Shown: positions 36,262 to 44,728, counted from the stretch's first letter. The stretch is 64,000 bases of DNA from Octadecabacter temperatus (GCF_001187845.1 NZ_CP012160.1:1984001-2048000); one strand, 5' to 3'. Made by a program: numbers and translations. Notes: a model not told the origin generated them from the letters alone.

Positions 36262-36746
36262 TATCCGAATGTCCAACACGGCGAACGATTTAGCGTCAGG
36301 TATTGTAGCATCGGATTTGCTCGCGGATCACTTAACGACATCTCAGTGCTCGTCTTCGTTCCATTCTGCGCGATCTCGACAACAAAATTCTCGTAGTGGC
36401 CGTCTGAAGGTTTCCCAGAGTTTGGTAGCAGAATGTCCAACAATTCAGCGTAACCATTTGCCAACTCGAATTCATACCCATTCACTTGTGCAGGGTATCC
36501 ATCGACAAGAAACAAACAAATCCCTTGGTCGTCAGGCGTAATCGCGAATGTCGCAACTTGATCCGCTGCCGCGCCATCAAAAACCCCGCCGTGAACATAA
36601 ATCACATTATTAAGTTGGCGCATTTCGACGATCCGTGTCGACGCTTCCAACGTTTCCAATGGCGAGACTGAAACGACCTGCCCATCTGCGTAGGACATCG
36701 TTCCGAAAGCCAATGCCGCGATTGCCGCTGGTACCGAAAGCTTCAT
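36261..36746 (-). CDS. secreted protein of unknown function
   Basis: A 161-residue protein with a signal peptide (MKLSVPAAIAALAFGTMSYA, cleaved before DGQ) and a mature beta-rich domain (NNVIYVHGGVFDGAAADQVA, ENFVVEIAQNG). It has only two cysteines (GICLF and SPCWTFG). I recognise no family. It overlaps the small membrane protein upstream by four bases and touches the DUF3291 gene downstream, so the accessory genes appear to be one coupled unit. Confidence 0.7.
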   Translation of the reverse strand: MKLSVPAAIAALAFGTMSYADGQVVSVSPLETLEASTRIVEMRQLNNVIYVHGGVFDGAAADQVATFAITPDDQGICLFLVDGYPAQVNGYEFELANGYAELLDILLPNSGKPSDGHYENFVVEIAQNGTKTSTEMSLSDPRANPMLQYLTLNRSPCWTFG

Positions 36747-36973
36747 CGCCTCTTTCTCTCACGCGACGGGGCGATCCCACCCGCAGCTTTGCGTAAGAAA
36801 GCAAACGTCATCAAAATCCCAACACCACACAATGCAGCAACCGCAAACCACGCCCACCACGGCGCGACGTTCGCCTCAATAGCTTTGTAAGTGAACCAGC
36901 TCGGCAATCCGCAGATCGCTAATGTTGCTAAAGCTGCGAGAAAACTCGCGGTGCCGTCTAGAAACGCTTTCAT
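36743..36973 (-). CDS. two-helix membrane protein of unknown function
   Basis: From MKAFLDG at 36973 the product is 76 residues with two transmembrane helices (about 7-27 and 38-59) and a basic C-terminus (SRERKRR). The family is unknown. It overlaps the lipoprotein gene upstream and the secreted-protein gene downstream by four bases each, supporting it as a genuine coupled gene. Confidence 0.65.
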   Translation of the reverse strand: MKAFLDGTASFLAALATLAICGLPSWFTYKAIEANVAPWWAWFAVAALCGVGILMTFAFLRKAAGGIAPSRERKRR

Positions 36974-37422
36974 TCGCAAACCTGTGAATAACGCCACTCC
37001 GGTGCGCCGCCCCCCTGCGTTTGTAAAATTCCAAATTCGAACGGGTCGCGGACGATACGTCGTGAGATTTCATCGCAGAAGGTTGCCACGATTTCAGCTG
37101 CTATGGCTCGGTCGTTTGGCCCTATAACATCGGGTGACGCCAAACTTACTCGCACGTCTTTGACACGCACATCAGAAGAAACGACATGTACCCCATCTTC
37201 GCGTTGAACATTGTTCTCATCAACAGCGAAGCGATACATGATTGCATTGTTTGTAAAGTCTGCTGCGAAAACCCTGCCATCGCGTTCATACTCTGCATCA
37301 TTTTGTATGCTGACCCCGAGAGCAGATCTGAGGGGGCCGGCATATCCAGCAGGAGAGCATGAACTAAGCGCCGTGAGTACGGGTAACAATATTCCAAACT
37401 GTGAAATTCGGCTCACCCGCAT
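36970..37422 (-). CDS. lipoprotein of unknown function downstream of nuoF
   Basis: The 150-residue protein has an N-terminal signal and lipobox (LTALSSC), so it is a predicted envelope lipoprotein. The mature region holds VHVVSSDVRVKDVRVSLASPD, VATFCDEISRRIVRDPFEFG and a terminal SQVCE. Its pattern of a lone Cys near the C-terminus and a conserved central beta region is similar in style to the lipoprotein between nuoG and nuoH (VKVTN... C), perhaps a distant relative. It starts three bases after the nuoF stop. Confidence 0.7.
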   Translation of the reverse strand: MRVSRISQFGILLPVLTALSSCSPAGYAGPLRSALGVSIQNDAEYERDGRVFAADFTNNAIMYRFAVDENNVQREDGVHVVSSDVRVKDVRVSLASPDVIGPNDRAIAAEIVATFCDEISRRIVRDPFEFGILQTQGGGAPEWRYSQVCE

Positions 37423-37425
37423 CTA

Positions 37426-38709
37426 TCACTCCGCAGCCACAGGTCCGCGTTTATGAGCAATGCGGTCTTCGATCTCGTCGCGGAAGTTTTTGATGAGACC
37501 TTGGATCGGCCAAGCCGCAGCGTCGCCAAGCGCACAGATTGTGTGGCCTTCGACCTGTTTGGTCACATCAAGCAGCATGTCGATTTCCGCAGGATCCGCA
37601 TCGCCTTTAACCAGACGATCCATCACGCGCATCATCCAGCCGGTACCTTCGCGACACGGCGTACACTGACCACAAGATTCGTGCTTGTAGAATTTAGACA
37701 AACGCCAGATCGCTTTGATCACGTCAGTAGACTGGTCCATCACGATGACCGCAGCGGTGCCAAGGGAAGACCCCTTTTCCTTCAGCGCATCAAAATCCAT
37801 GATCGCATCGCGCATGTTTTCACCGCGCACCATTGGCACAGACGACCCACCCGGGATCACAGCCTTAAGGTTGTCCCAACCGCCGCGAATACCGCCGCAG
37901 TGCTTCTCGATCAGCTCTTCGAAAGAAATCGACATTTCTTCTTCGACGACGCACGGGTTGTTCACGTGGCCAGAAATCGCAAACAGCTTGGTGCCCGCGT
38001 TATTCGGGCGACCCATGCCTGCGAACCATTCAGGACCGCGACGCAAAATTGTCGGAACCACAGCAATCGATTCGACGTTGTTCACTGTTGTTGGGCAACC
38101 GTACAGACCAGCACCAGCCGGGAATGGCGGCTTCATGCGTGGCATGCCCTTTTTGCCTTCAAGGGATTCGAGCAATGCAGTTTCTTCACCGCAAATGTAT
38201 GCCCCTGCCCCGTGGTGCAGATAGATGTCGAAATCCCAACCGGACTTCGCAGCGTTCTTACCGACCATGCCAGCTTCATAGGCTTCGTCAATTGCAGCCT
38301 GAAGCGCTTCTTTTTCGCGGATGTATTCGCCGCGGATGTAGATGTAGCAGGCGTTCGCATTCATCGCGAAAGACGCGATCAAGCAACCCTCGATCAGCGT
38401 ATGCGGATCGTGGCGCATGATTTCACGGTCTTTACATGTGCCCGGCTCGGATTCGTCAGCGTTCACAACTAGGTAGCTAGGACGGCCATCAGATTCTTTT
38501 GGCATGAAGGACCACTTAAGACCTGTCGGGAAACCCGCGCCACCACGACCACGCAGGCCAGAGGCCTTCATGTTGTCGATGATCCACTCACGACCTTTTT
38601 TGATGATGCCAGCCGTGCCATCCCAATGGCCCCGCTTTTGCGCGCCTTTTAGCGTGCGATCGTGCATCCCGTACAGGTTCGTAAAAATGCGGTCTTTATC
38701 TGCGAGCAT
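37426..38709 (-). CDS. nuoF: NADH-quinone oxidoreductase subunit F
   Basis: NuoF binds NADH, FMN and cluster N3. The 427-residue protein has [16 protein letters not shown] (nucleotide site), the FMN/NADH segment [20 protein letters not shown] and the cluster motif [15 protein letters not shown] with the fourth Cys in HTICALGD. Length is canonical. It lies 41 bases after the DUF5337-like gene. Confidence 0.97.
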   Translation of the reverse strand: MLADKDRIFTNLYGMHDRTLKGAQKRGHWDGTAGIIKKGREWIIDNMKASGLRGRGGAGFPTGLKWSFMPKESDGRPSYLVVNADESEPGTCKDREIMRHDPHTLIEGCLIASFAMNANACYIYIRGEYIREKEALQAAIDEAYEAGMVGKNAAKSGWDFDIYLHHGAGAYICGEETALLESLEGKKGMPRMKPPFPAGAGLYGCPTTVNNVESIAVVPTILRRGPEWFAGMGRPNNAGTKLFAISGHVNNPCVVEEEMSISFEELIEKHCGGIRGGWDNLKAVIPGGSSVPMVRGENMRDAIMDFDALKEKGSSLGTAAVIVMDQSTDVIKAIWRLSKFYKHESCGQCTPCREGTGWMMRVMDRLVKGDADPAEIDMLLDVTKQVEGHTICALGDAAAWPIQGLIKNFRDEIEDRIAHKRGPVAAE

Positions 38710-38750
38710 GGAACGGTTTCCTCAGTCTTCTTCACACTGGTGCGAAGGTA

Positions 38751-38969
38751 TCATTTATCGCGTGTCTTTTGCCATAGCTTCCACGTCACCACCAGTGACC
38801 AAATGAACGCAGCGAGCGAGATAAGGTAAAACAACATCTCAACGCGTGGTGTTGCCCCCAATAGTCGCGTCAGTTGTGGCGCAAAAATGCTAAGCAAACC
38901 TGCACAGGCAATCACAATTGCAACTTGGCGACCCATGCGGGCGGTGTCTTGGTCATGGTGTTTGGTCAT
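38751..38969 (-). CDS. DUF5337-like two-helix membrane protein
   Basis: A 72-residue protein with a polar start (TKHHDQDTARMGRQ) and two transmembrane helices (about residues 15-36 and 43-62). The pattern matches DUF5337, a small protein typical of Rhodobacteraceae nuo clusters; it has no known function. Directly upstream is the terminator of the HhH gene, so a promoter for the nuoF unit must lie in the about 30 bases between them; TATAGC eight bases before the ATG would fit a leaderless transcript. Confidence 0.8.
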   Translation of the reverse strand: MTKHHDQDTARMGRQVAIVIACAGLLSIFAPQLTRLLGATPRVEMLFYLISLAAFIWSLVVTWKLWQKTRDK

Positions 38970-39000
38970 TGGCTATATGTGCCGCGTGTGCGCGCAAAAG

Positions 39001-39035
39001 AAAAGGCCCGCGCGCATCTCTGCGGCGGGCCTTTT
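39001..39035 (-). terminator. intrinsic terminator after the HhH gene, inside the nuo cluster
   Basis: AAAAGGCCCGC / GCGGGCCTTTT, an 11-base perfect stem with a 13-base loop. Read leftwards it ends in CCTTTTCTTTTG. It lies 19 bases past the stop of the HhH protein gene. Confidence 0.88.
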
Positions 39036-39053
39036 ACGATTATTTCGGGGGTC

Positions 39054-40280
39054 CTAGTAGACTTTACCTTTTTTGACCTTCTTGGCGAACTCAGTCGTTC
39101 CGCCTTTGGCCAGTGTCTTCGCTTGCTTGATCCATTCATCGCGCTCAATGCGGCCTTTGAATTTCAAGCGGCTATCAACCCACTCAACTTCTTTCTTGCG
39201 CCAGCCGGCGACCTGATCGAAGTGATAGAAACCAAGCTCGTTAAGTGTTTTTTCCAGACCCGGACCGACACCCTTAAGCTGCTTAAGATCGTCCGCGCCA
39301 CCCGCACGTGCCTTGGTTAGCGTTGCTGGCTTACCATCGGCAGCAACCGGAGCCGCCTTAGGCTTGGCAGCTTTCGCCGTTGTGGATTTCGCAGTGGTTG
39401 CCTTTGCAGTGGATGCTTTAGCTTTTGCAGCGGGCTTCGCCTTAGCGGCAGGCTTTGCTGCGGCTTTCGCAGCTGGTTTCGCTTTTGCGGCAGGTTTCGC
39501 TTTTGCGGCAGGTTTCGAAGCCGCTTTAGCAGTGCTTGTCGCAGCCTTCGTTGTGCTTGCTGCTTTTTTCGCAGCCGTCTTAGCTGCTGGTTTAGCAGCG
39601 GCCTTTGTTGCTGTCTTCGCAGTGCCTGTCGCAGTCTTCGCAGCGCCTGTTGCTTTCTTAGCAGTTGTCTTCGCCGCACCAGTCGTAGTTTTCGCTGCTG
39701 ACTTTGCCGCACCCGTTGCTGACTTGGCTGCGGTCTTGGCTGTGCCTTTTGCAGATTTTTCTGCTGTTTTGGCTGTGCTCGTCGCAGACTTAGCTGCTGT
39801 TTTCGCAGCACCCGCTGTGGACTTCGCCGCAGATTTCGTCGCTTTCGTTGCCGTCGCCGCAGCACCAGTTGCGCCCTTAGCTGCAGTTGTCGCACCCGCT
39901 TTCGCAGTGGACGCCGCGCTCTTTGCTGCGCCAGTTGTTGCACTTGCCGCGGATGTTGCCGCATCGCCTGCAGCACCAGCTGCTTTGGATGTTGCACCAG
40001 CTGCTACGCCAACAAGACCAGCTGCAGTTGCGGCCGTCGCTGCGCCTGCTGCCGCAGTTCGGCTACCGGACGCAGATGCGTCGCCGCCCAAAGAAGCGCC
40101 ATCGTCTGTCTTGCCCCAACCGAGCCAAAGGATGATCCAAGCGATAATCGCAACGATCAAGCCAATGATAAAGGACGTGAAACCCGCATAGTGCAGCGCC
40201 TTATAGGCCACGATCAAAGCAACAATGCCGAGAATGGCGGCAATTGCGAGGATACCCATCTTGTTAGAGGACGTTTTCAT
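39054..40280 (-). CDS. membrane-anchored Ala/Lys-repeat protein with NuoE-type HhH domain
   Basis: A 408-residue protein in three parts. Residues 1-60 hold two transmembrane helices (ILAIAAILGIVALIVAY and SFIIGLIVAIIAWIILWLGW). Residues about 70-326 are a histone-H1-like repeat of Ala, Lys and Thr (TAAKSATGAAKSAAKTT-type units). Residues 327-408 form a helix-hairpin-helix domain (LKGVGPGLEKTLNELGF) followed by [20 protein letters not shown], nearly identical to the NuoE C-terminus upstream. The role is unknown; the shared domain and location suggest a link with complex I, by inference. Own ribosome site AGGAAGGG and terminators on both sides. Confidence 0.85.
   Translation of the reverse strand: MKTSSNKMGILAIAAILGIVALIVAYKALHYAGFTSFIIGLIVAIIAWIILWLGWGKTDDGASLGGDASASGSRTAAAGAATAATAAGLVGVAAGATSKAAGAAGDAATSAASATTGAAKSAASTAKAGATTAAKGATGAAATATKATKSAAKSTAGAAKTAAKSATSTAKTAEKSAKGTAKTAAKSATGAAKSAAKTTTGAAKTTAKKATGAAKTATGTAKTATKAAAKPAAKTAAKKAASTTKAATSTAKAASKPAAKAKPAAKAKPAAKAAAKPAAKAKPAAKAKASTAKATTAKSTTAKAAKPKAAPVAADGKPATLTKARAGGADDLKQLKGVGPGLEKTLNELGFYHFDQVAGWRKKEVEWVDSRLKFKGRIERDEWIKQAKTLAKGGTTEFAKKVKKGKVY
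39303..40073 (-). repeat. long Ala/Lys/Thr-coding repeat tract
   Basis: About 257 codons of degenerate AAKxA/TAKSAA units. On the opposite strand it reads as an artificial Ala/Val/Phe-rich open frame. The copies vary mainly at synonymous positions, indicating selection on the protein. Confidence 0.85.
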
Positions 40281-40387
40281 TTATTAACCCTTCCTGTTTC
40301 AAACACAGCTTTTCCCAACCCTGCGTCATAGTTGCGCAGACCTTAGACAAGCGGGTGTCACTTGATAAGGGGGAGAAGCACGAAAAA

Positions 40388-40412
40388 CCGCCCAAATGTG
40401 GTATTTGGGCGG
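40388..40412 (-). terminator. intrinsic terminator after nuoE
   Basis: CCGCCCAAAT / ATTTGGGCGG, a perfect 10-base stem with a five-base loop. Read leftwards it is followed by TTTTT. It lies 38 bases past the nuoE stop. The remaining gap (40281-40449) holds only the upstream region of the HhH gene. Confidence 0.92.
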
Positions 40413-40449
40413 CGCATTTCGACTAATTCGTGTGGTTTATGTCTGAATT

Positions 40450-41586
40450 CTACTTCTCGGCGGCAAGTTTGGTCGCTTGTGCGATCCAACCATCACGTTC
40501 GATGCGGCCTTTGAACTTCAAACGGCTGTCGACCCAAGCCACTTCGCCTACGCCCCACTTTGAAATTTGGTCAAAGTGCCAGAAGCCCAATTCGTTCAGA
40601 ACGCCCTCAAGTTTCGGGCCAACACCGCTGATCAGTTTCAGATCATCAGCACCAGATTTGCGTGGCGCAGACATGGTGCGTGGTTTTGATTCAGTGGCCG
40701 TGCTTGCAGCTGAAGCTTTCGCAGCAGGCGTTGCTTTCGCGGCCGGCTTTGCCGTTTTAGCAGCTGGCTTGGCGGCTTTTGCAGCGGGCTTTGCAGTAGC
40801 CTTAGGTGCTGCCGCTTTTTTCGCGGCAGGCTTTTTAGCAGCAGCCTTCTTTGCAGCCGGTTTCTTAGCTGTCTTGCCAGAACCCTGCCATGGAGCAAGC
40901 AACGGAATTTCAGTGCCATCGATACGCTTAACAGTGTCGCCAATATCATGGGCCAACTGAACGGATGCGTTGTACTGGTGCTTGCCGCTGTCCATTTCTG
41001 TCAGCGTGGTCAGGCCTTTCAAAGGTTCAGCAGCGTAGCGACCGTTTTGCGGGCCAGGTAGTGGAACTTCACCACGGCCAAGCGCGTCAATCAGTTCACC
41101 CATTTTGGCGGCTGTCAGGTCTTCGTAATAGTCTTTACCGATCTGGGCCATTGGCGCGTTTGAACAGGATCCAAGGCACTCAACCTCTTCCCAAGAAAAC
41201 TTACCGTCGGCAGATACTTCATGCGGTTCAGACGCGATTTTTTCTTTGCAGACAGCGACCAAGTCTTCCGCGCCGCAAATCATGCAAGACGTCGTGCCAC
41301 ACACCTGAATGTGGGCAACTGTGCCAACAGGCTGAAGCTGGAACATGAAGTAGAACGACGCCACTTCAAGGGCACGCATATAGGCAAGGCCCAGCATTTC
41401 AGCGACCGTTTCAATCGCCTTGCGAGTCAACCAGCCTTCTTGTTCCTGCGCACGCCACAGCAATGGAATGATCGCAGAAGCCTGACGGCCTTCAGGGTAC
41501 TTCGTGATCTGGGCCTCAGCCCACGCTAGGTTGTCTGGCGTGAAAGCAAAGCTTGCAGGTTGGTCTAAGTGGAGGCGTCTAAGCAT
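40450..41586 (-). CDS. nuoE: NADH-quinone oxidoreductase subunit E with C-terminal HhH extension
   Basis: NuoE carries [2Fe-2S] cluster N1a in a thioredoxin-like fold. The core (residues 1 to about 230) has [15 protein letters not shown] and [10 protein letters not shown] with the four Cys ligands. Residues 235-310 are Ala/Lys-rich repeats and 311-378 a helix-hairpin-helix module ([17 protein letters not shown]...). The Rhodobacter capsulatus NuoE is likewise about 390 residues, versus about 165-240 elsewhere. Start ATG 41586 (MLRRLH) is typical of the group; a GTG two codons earlier exists. A strong terminator follows. Confidence 0.95.
   Translation of the reverse strand: MLRRLHLDQPASFAFTPDNLAWAEAQITKYPEGRQASAIIPLLWRAQEQEGWLTRKAIETVAEMLGLAYMRALEVASFYFMFQLQPVGTVAHIQVCGTTSCMICGAEDLVAVCKEKIASEPHEVSADGKFSWEEVECLGSCSNAPMAQIGKDYYEDLTAAKMGELIDALGRGEVPLPGPQNGRYAAEPLKGLTTLTEMDSGKHQYNASVQLAHDIGDTVKRIDGTEIPLLAPWQGSGKTAKKPAAKKAAAKKPAAKKAAAPKATAKPAAKAAKPAAKTAKPAAKATPAAKASAASTATESKPRTMSAPRKSGADDLKLISGVGPKLEGVLNELGFWHFDQISKWGVGEVAWVDSRLKFKGRIERDGWIAQATKLAAEK
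40657..40884 (-). repeat. nuoE: Ala/Lys/Pro-coding linker tract in nuoE
   Basis: About 76 codons of [13 protein letters not shown] units joining the NuoE core to its helix-hairpin-helix module. It has the same composition as the tract in the following gene and in tatB. Confidence 0.8.
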
Positions 41587-41872
41587 TGGCACAAGTTCCT
41601 GAAGTCAGTCTAAAGCCGGTGGCGCCCACGTCGGTTTCGCCATTCAGCCGAAGGTATTGTGTAATAGATCTAAGTTTGTCTTCGCTAAACCCGGTGCGGG
41701 CTTCAACGGGGGCCGCTTGCGCATCTGATGTGATGCTGCAGCCCGCATCCGCAACTGCGGCTCTGAAAAGTGCGACATCCGCAGCCGTGACACCATCAGG
41801 CAAGGTCTGCCCGTTTTGGCCGTCACAGCCAGCAAGCGCGAAGCCCGCAAGGAGGAGCACGGCGTATTTCAC
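41579..41872 (-). CDS. small lipoprotein of unknown function upstream of nuoE
   Basis: A 97-residue protein with lipobox signal ([11 protein letters not shown]) and a small mature domain with two further cysteines (DAGCSI, SGTCANA). The central [15 protein letters not shown] segment is similar to AAMKAAILDAGCVV in the next protein upstream, and both continue with an acidic helix ([13 protein letters not shown] versus LTEEETMSVIATMY), so the two are probably paralogues. It overlaps that gene by four bases and the nuoE start by eight bases. Confidence 0.75.
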   Translation of the reverse strand: MKYAVLLLAGFALAGCDGQNGQTLPDGVTAADVALFRAAVADAGCSITSDAQAAPVEARTGFSEDKLRSITQYLRLNGETDVGATGFRLTSGTCANA

Positions 41873-42132
41873 TCACACGCCTCGTCGATTAGTTTCATGG
41901 ACCCGTCCGCTTCCAGAGCTACGGAACCCGCCGCGTACATTGTCGCGATCACGGACATGGTTTCTTCTTCGGTCAGACCGGACGCTTCAAGAACCGCGTC
42001 GCCGTTCTCAGCCGTAACAACACAGCCCGCATCCAGAATTGCAGCTTTCATCGCCGCAACGGACGCTTCATCAGCGTCTTGCGCGAACGCAGGCGTAGCA
42101 ATCAACAGGCTGGCAAAAACAAAACGCTTCAT
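41869..42132 (-). CDS. small secreted protein, paralogue of its neighbour
   Basis: An 87-residue protein starting at 42132 with a signal peptide (MKRFVFASLLIATPAFA). The mature part has KAAILDAGCVV and LIDEACE, a likely disulfide pair, and the acidic helix LTEEETMSVIATMY shared with the adjacent lipoprotein. Function unknown. Its ATG overlaps the stop of the 36-codon membrane ORF upstream (TGATG), and its stop overlaps the lipoprotein start (ATGA). The longer open frame to 42435 runs into nuoD and is not used. Confidence 0.75.
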   Translation of the reverse strand: MKRFVFASLLIATPAFAQDADEASVAAMKAAILDAGCVVTAENGDAVLEASGLTEEETMSVIATMYAAGSVALEADGSMKLIDEACE

Positions 42133-42242
42133 CACATCCCTGCCCCAAATGCGAGTCCAGTGAGTGCTGCGAACACTGCCATTGGCAATGCCTGCGATCC
42201 CAGTCCAGCCACGATGAATAAGATGATTGGGGAAGCGGCCAT
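42132..42242 (-). CDS. 36-residue hydrophobic membrane ORF downstream of nuoD
   Basis: An ATG inside the nuoD stop (TGATG) opens a frame of 36 codons that ends in TGA overlapping the next ATG (TGATG again). The product starts [15 protein letters not shown] and is one long hydrophobic stretch ending GLAFGAGM, enough for one helix or a hairpin. Coding evidence is the exact fit between two genes and the lack of any other use for the 111 bases. Too short for routine gene callers. Function unknown. Confidence 0.6.
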   Translation of the reverse strand: MAASPIILFIVAGLGSQALPMAVFAALTGLAFGAGM

Positions 42243-43468
42243 CAACGGTCGATCTCCCCGAAAACGATATCCATGGTGCCGATGATCGCCGCAACGTCAG
42301 CAAGCTGATGCTTGGACGCGATGTGATCCATCGCTTGCAGGTGCAAGAAGCCAGGTGCGCGGATCTTGGCGCGGTACGGTTTGTTTGAACCATCTGCCAC
42401 AAGGAACACGCCGAATTCGCCCTTTGGCGCTTCAACGCAGGCGTAAACTTCGCCCGCAGGTACGTGGAAGCCTTCAGTGTAAAGTTTGAAGTGATGGATC
42501 AGCGCTTCCATTGATGTCTTCATCTCAGCGCGAGCTGGCGGCGTGATCTTGCCGCGCGCCATAACGTCGCCCTGCCCTTCAGGTTCACGCAGTTTAGCGA
42601 TGGCCTGACGGATGATGGAAACAGACTGACGCATTTCTTCCATGCGACACAGGTAGCGGTCGTAGCAGTCACCGTTCGTGCCAACTGGAACTTGGAAATC
42701 AAATTCGTCGTAGCATTCATAAGGCTGCGCGCGACGCAAATCCCACGCAAGACCGGAACCGCGTGCCATCACACCAGAGAAACCCCAATCAAGGATATCC
42801 TGTTCCGTCACAACACCGATGTCGACGTTACGCTGTTTGAAAATCCGGTTCTCGGTCAGCAGGCCATCAATGTCGACCATGAACTTGGCCATAAACTGAT
42901 CGGCCCAAGCTTCGATGTCTTCCATCAAGCCAGCTGGCAGGTCTTGGTGAACACCGCCGGGGCGGAAATAGGCAGCGTGCAAACGTGCGCCACAGGCACG
43001 TTCATAAAACACCATCAATTGTTCGCGTTCTTCAAAGCCCCAAACAGGTGGGGTCAACGCACCAACGTCCATCGCCTGTGTGGTGACGTTCATCAAGTGG
43101 TTCAGCACGCGGCCGATCTCACAGAACAATACACGGATCAAGGACGCGCGACGTGGAATGACCGTGCCTGTCAGCTTTTCAATCGCCAGACACCAAGCAT
43201 GTTCTTGGTTCATCGGCGCGACGTAATCAAGACGGTCAAAGTACGGCAGGTTTTGCAGGTACGTCCGGCTTTCCATGAGCTTTTCAGTGCCACGGTGTAG
43301 CAGGCCAATGTGAGGATCGCAGCGTTCAACGATTTCGCCGTCAAGTTCCAGAACAAGTCGCAAAACCCCGTGCGCCGCAGGGTGCTGCGGGCCGAAGTTA
43401 ATGTTGAAATTGCGGATCTTCTGTTCGCCTGTGAGGGCGTCATCGAAGTTCTTGGTTCCGTCCATCAT
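42242..43468 (-). CDS. nuoD: NADH-quinone oxidoreductase subunit D
   Basis: NuoD is the 49-kDa-type subunit that forms the quinone-binding site with NuoB. The 408-residue protein has [21 protein letters not shown] with the quinone-site His, [14 protein letters not shown], and the conserved C-terminal [10 protein letters not shown]. Length is standard. Start ATG 43468 (two successive Met) overlaps the stop of the 38-codon membrane ORF by four bases; its own stop overlaps a second small ORF. Confidence 0.97.
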   Translation of the reverse strand: MMDGTKNFDDALTGEQKIRNFNINFGPQHPAAHGVLRLVLELDGEIVERCDPHIGLLHRGTEKLMESRTYLQNLPYFDRLDYVAPMNQEHAWCLAIEKLTGTVIPRRASLIRVLFCEIGRVLNHLMNVTTQAMDVGALTPPVWGFEEREQLMVFYERACGARLHAAYFRPGGVHQDLPAGLMEDIEAWADQFMAKFMVDIDGLLTENRIFKQRNVDIGVVTEQDILDWGFSGVMARGSGLAWDLRRAQPYECYDEFDFQVPVGTNGDCYDRYLCRMEEMRQSVSIIRQAIAKLREPEGQGDVMARGKITPPARAEMKTSMEALIHHFKLYTEGFHVPAGEVYACVEAPKGEFGVFLVADGSNKPYRAKIRAPGFLHLQAMDHIASKHQLADVAAIIGTMDIVFGEIDR

Positions 43469-43581
43469 TTCATTCCTCCGGCAGCACTATTCGCGCCAAA
43501 CAGTTTTTCCCGAACTCCGCTGATCAACAAAGCGAACGGGCCAAGCAACAAGATGCAAAGTAAAACAGCCCATCCACTCAT
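43465..43581 (-). CDS. 38-residue membrane ORF between nuoC and nuoD
   Basis: The frame starts with an ATG overlapping the nuoC stop (ATGA) and ends in a TGA overlapping the nuoD start (ATGA), so both borders are translationally coupled. The product begins [20 protein letters not shown], one transmembrane helix, then a basic stretch (SGVREKLFG) and a small polar tail. GGAGG near its 3' end is the nuoD ribosome site. I know no family. The perfect packing is strong evidence that it is translated. Confidence 0.65.
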   Translation of the reverse strand: MSGWAVLLCILLLGPFALLISGVREKLFGANSAAGGMK

Positions 43582-44189
43582 TTCGCCTCCTCCTTGGTCT
43601 TCTCATCACCCGGAAGGATGTACTCAGCGCCTTCCCACGGGGACATGAAATCGAACTGGCGGTATTCTTGAACCAGTGACACAGGTTCGTAGACAACACG
43701 CTTTTGTACGTCGTCGTAGCGAACTTCGGTGTAACCCGTTGTCGGGAAATCCTTGCGCAGCGGATAGCCGCGGAAACCGTAGTCCGTCAGGATGCGGCGC
43801 AGGTCCGGGTGGCCCTTAAAGATGATGCCGAACATGTCGAACACTTCGCGTTCAAACCAGTTGGCGGACGGGTGAACATCCATGATGGAATGCACCATCT
43901 CGTCTTCACGGGTTTTCACACGCAGGCGAATGCGGTGGTTCTGGTACATGCTCAGGAAATGGTAAACCACGTCAAACCGCTGGGCGCGGCCCGGGTAATC
44001 AACTGCGGTGATATCAACCAAGGATGAAAACTTGCAGGTGTTATCGACCTTCAAGAATTCCACAAACCCAGCGATGTTCGCAGGGGCGACATCAACCGTC
44101 AGCTCACCACCGGTGACATCCCAAGACAGCACACAATCAGGGCGCTTGAGTTCAATGTGTTCGCCAAGCTCGTTCAAAGCATCAGACAT
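43578..44189 (-). CDS. nuoC: NADH-quinone oxidoreductase subunit C
   Basis: NuoC is the 30-kDa-type structural subunit next to NuoD. The 203-residue protein has the [20 protein letters not shown] strand region and the signature [20 protein letters not shown] followed by [15 protein letters not shown] 44189 (MSDALNEL) gives the normal length; the frame is open 30 codons further upstream into nuoB. It starts five bases after the nuoB stop. Confidence 0.97.
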   Translation of the reverse strand: MSDALNELGEHIELKRPDCVLSWDVTGGELTVDVAPANIAGFVEFLKVDNTCKFSSLVDITAVDYPGRAQRFDVVYHFLSMYQNHRIRLRVKTREDEMVHSIMDVHPSANWFEREVFDMFGIIFKGHPDLRRILTDYGFRGYPLRKDFPTTGYTEVRYDDVQKRVVYEPVSLVQEYRQFDFMSPWEGAEYILPGDEKTKEEAK

Positions 44190-44194
44190 AGCGG

Positions 44195-44728
44195 TTACCT
44201 TACGATTGTGCCGGTGCGGCGCATTTTGCGTTGCAATTGCAGGATGCCATAAAGCAGGGCTTCTGCTGTTGGCGGGCAACCCGGAACGTAGATGTCCACG
44301 GGCACAATGCGATCACAGCCGCGTACAACGGAATAGCTGTAGTGGTAGTAACCACCACCGTTCGCACAGGACCCCATTGAGATCACGTAGCGTGGCTCTG
44401 GCATTTGGTCATAAACCTTGCGCAGTGCGGGGGCCATTTTGTTGGTCAGCGTACCCGCGACGATCATCACATCGGACTGACGTGGGGAGGCACGGGGCGC
44501 GATACCGAAACGTTCAGCATCATAGCGCGGCATGGAGGTGTGCATCATCTCAACCGCACAGCAGGCCAACCCGAAGGTCATCCAGTGCAGGGACCCCGTA
44601 CGGGCCCAGTTGATCAGATCCGCGGAAGACGTAACAAGGAAACCCTTGTCGTTCAGCTCATTGTTCAAGCCTTGGGTCGCAACCTCACGGTCAACACCAG
44701 CGGTATTCTCGCCTGCCATCACTCCCAT
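44195..44728 (-). CDS. nuoB: NADH-quinone oxidoreductase subunit B
   Basis: NuoB holds cluster N2, the last centre before quinone. The 177-residue protein has [14 protein letters not shown] with the adjacent Cys pair, [17 protein letters not shown] and [17 protein letters not shown] 44728 is preceded by AAGGGAG at a good distance; a second ATG at 44719 overlaps the nuoA stop as TGATG and is also possible. Co-transcribed with nuoA. Confidence 0.96.
   Translation of the reverse strand: MGVMAGENTAGVDREVATQGLNNELNDKGFLVTSSADLINWARTGSLHWMTFGLACCAVEMMHTSMPRYDAERFGIAPRASPRQSDVMIVAGTLTNKMAPALRKVYDQMPEPRYVISMGSCANGGGYYHYSYSVVRGCDRIVPVDIYVPGCPPTAEALLYGILQLQRKMRRTGTIVR

Noticed and set aside
37453..38472. 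339-codon + strand frame opposite nuoF
   Set aside because: Shadow of nuoF with His/Arg-rich composition typical of antisense frames.
39303..40073. Repeat tract considered as a CRISPR-like array
   Set aside because: Repeats are degenerate, in-frame coding units without fixed spacers, and no cas gene is present.
39313..40191. 292-codon Ala/Val/Phe-rich + strand frame and a 226-codon Gln/Leu/Arg frame over the Ala/Lys tract
   Set aside because: Both are by-products of the repetitive coding sequence of the HhH protein gene.
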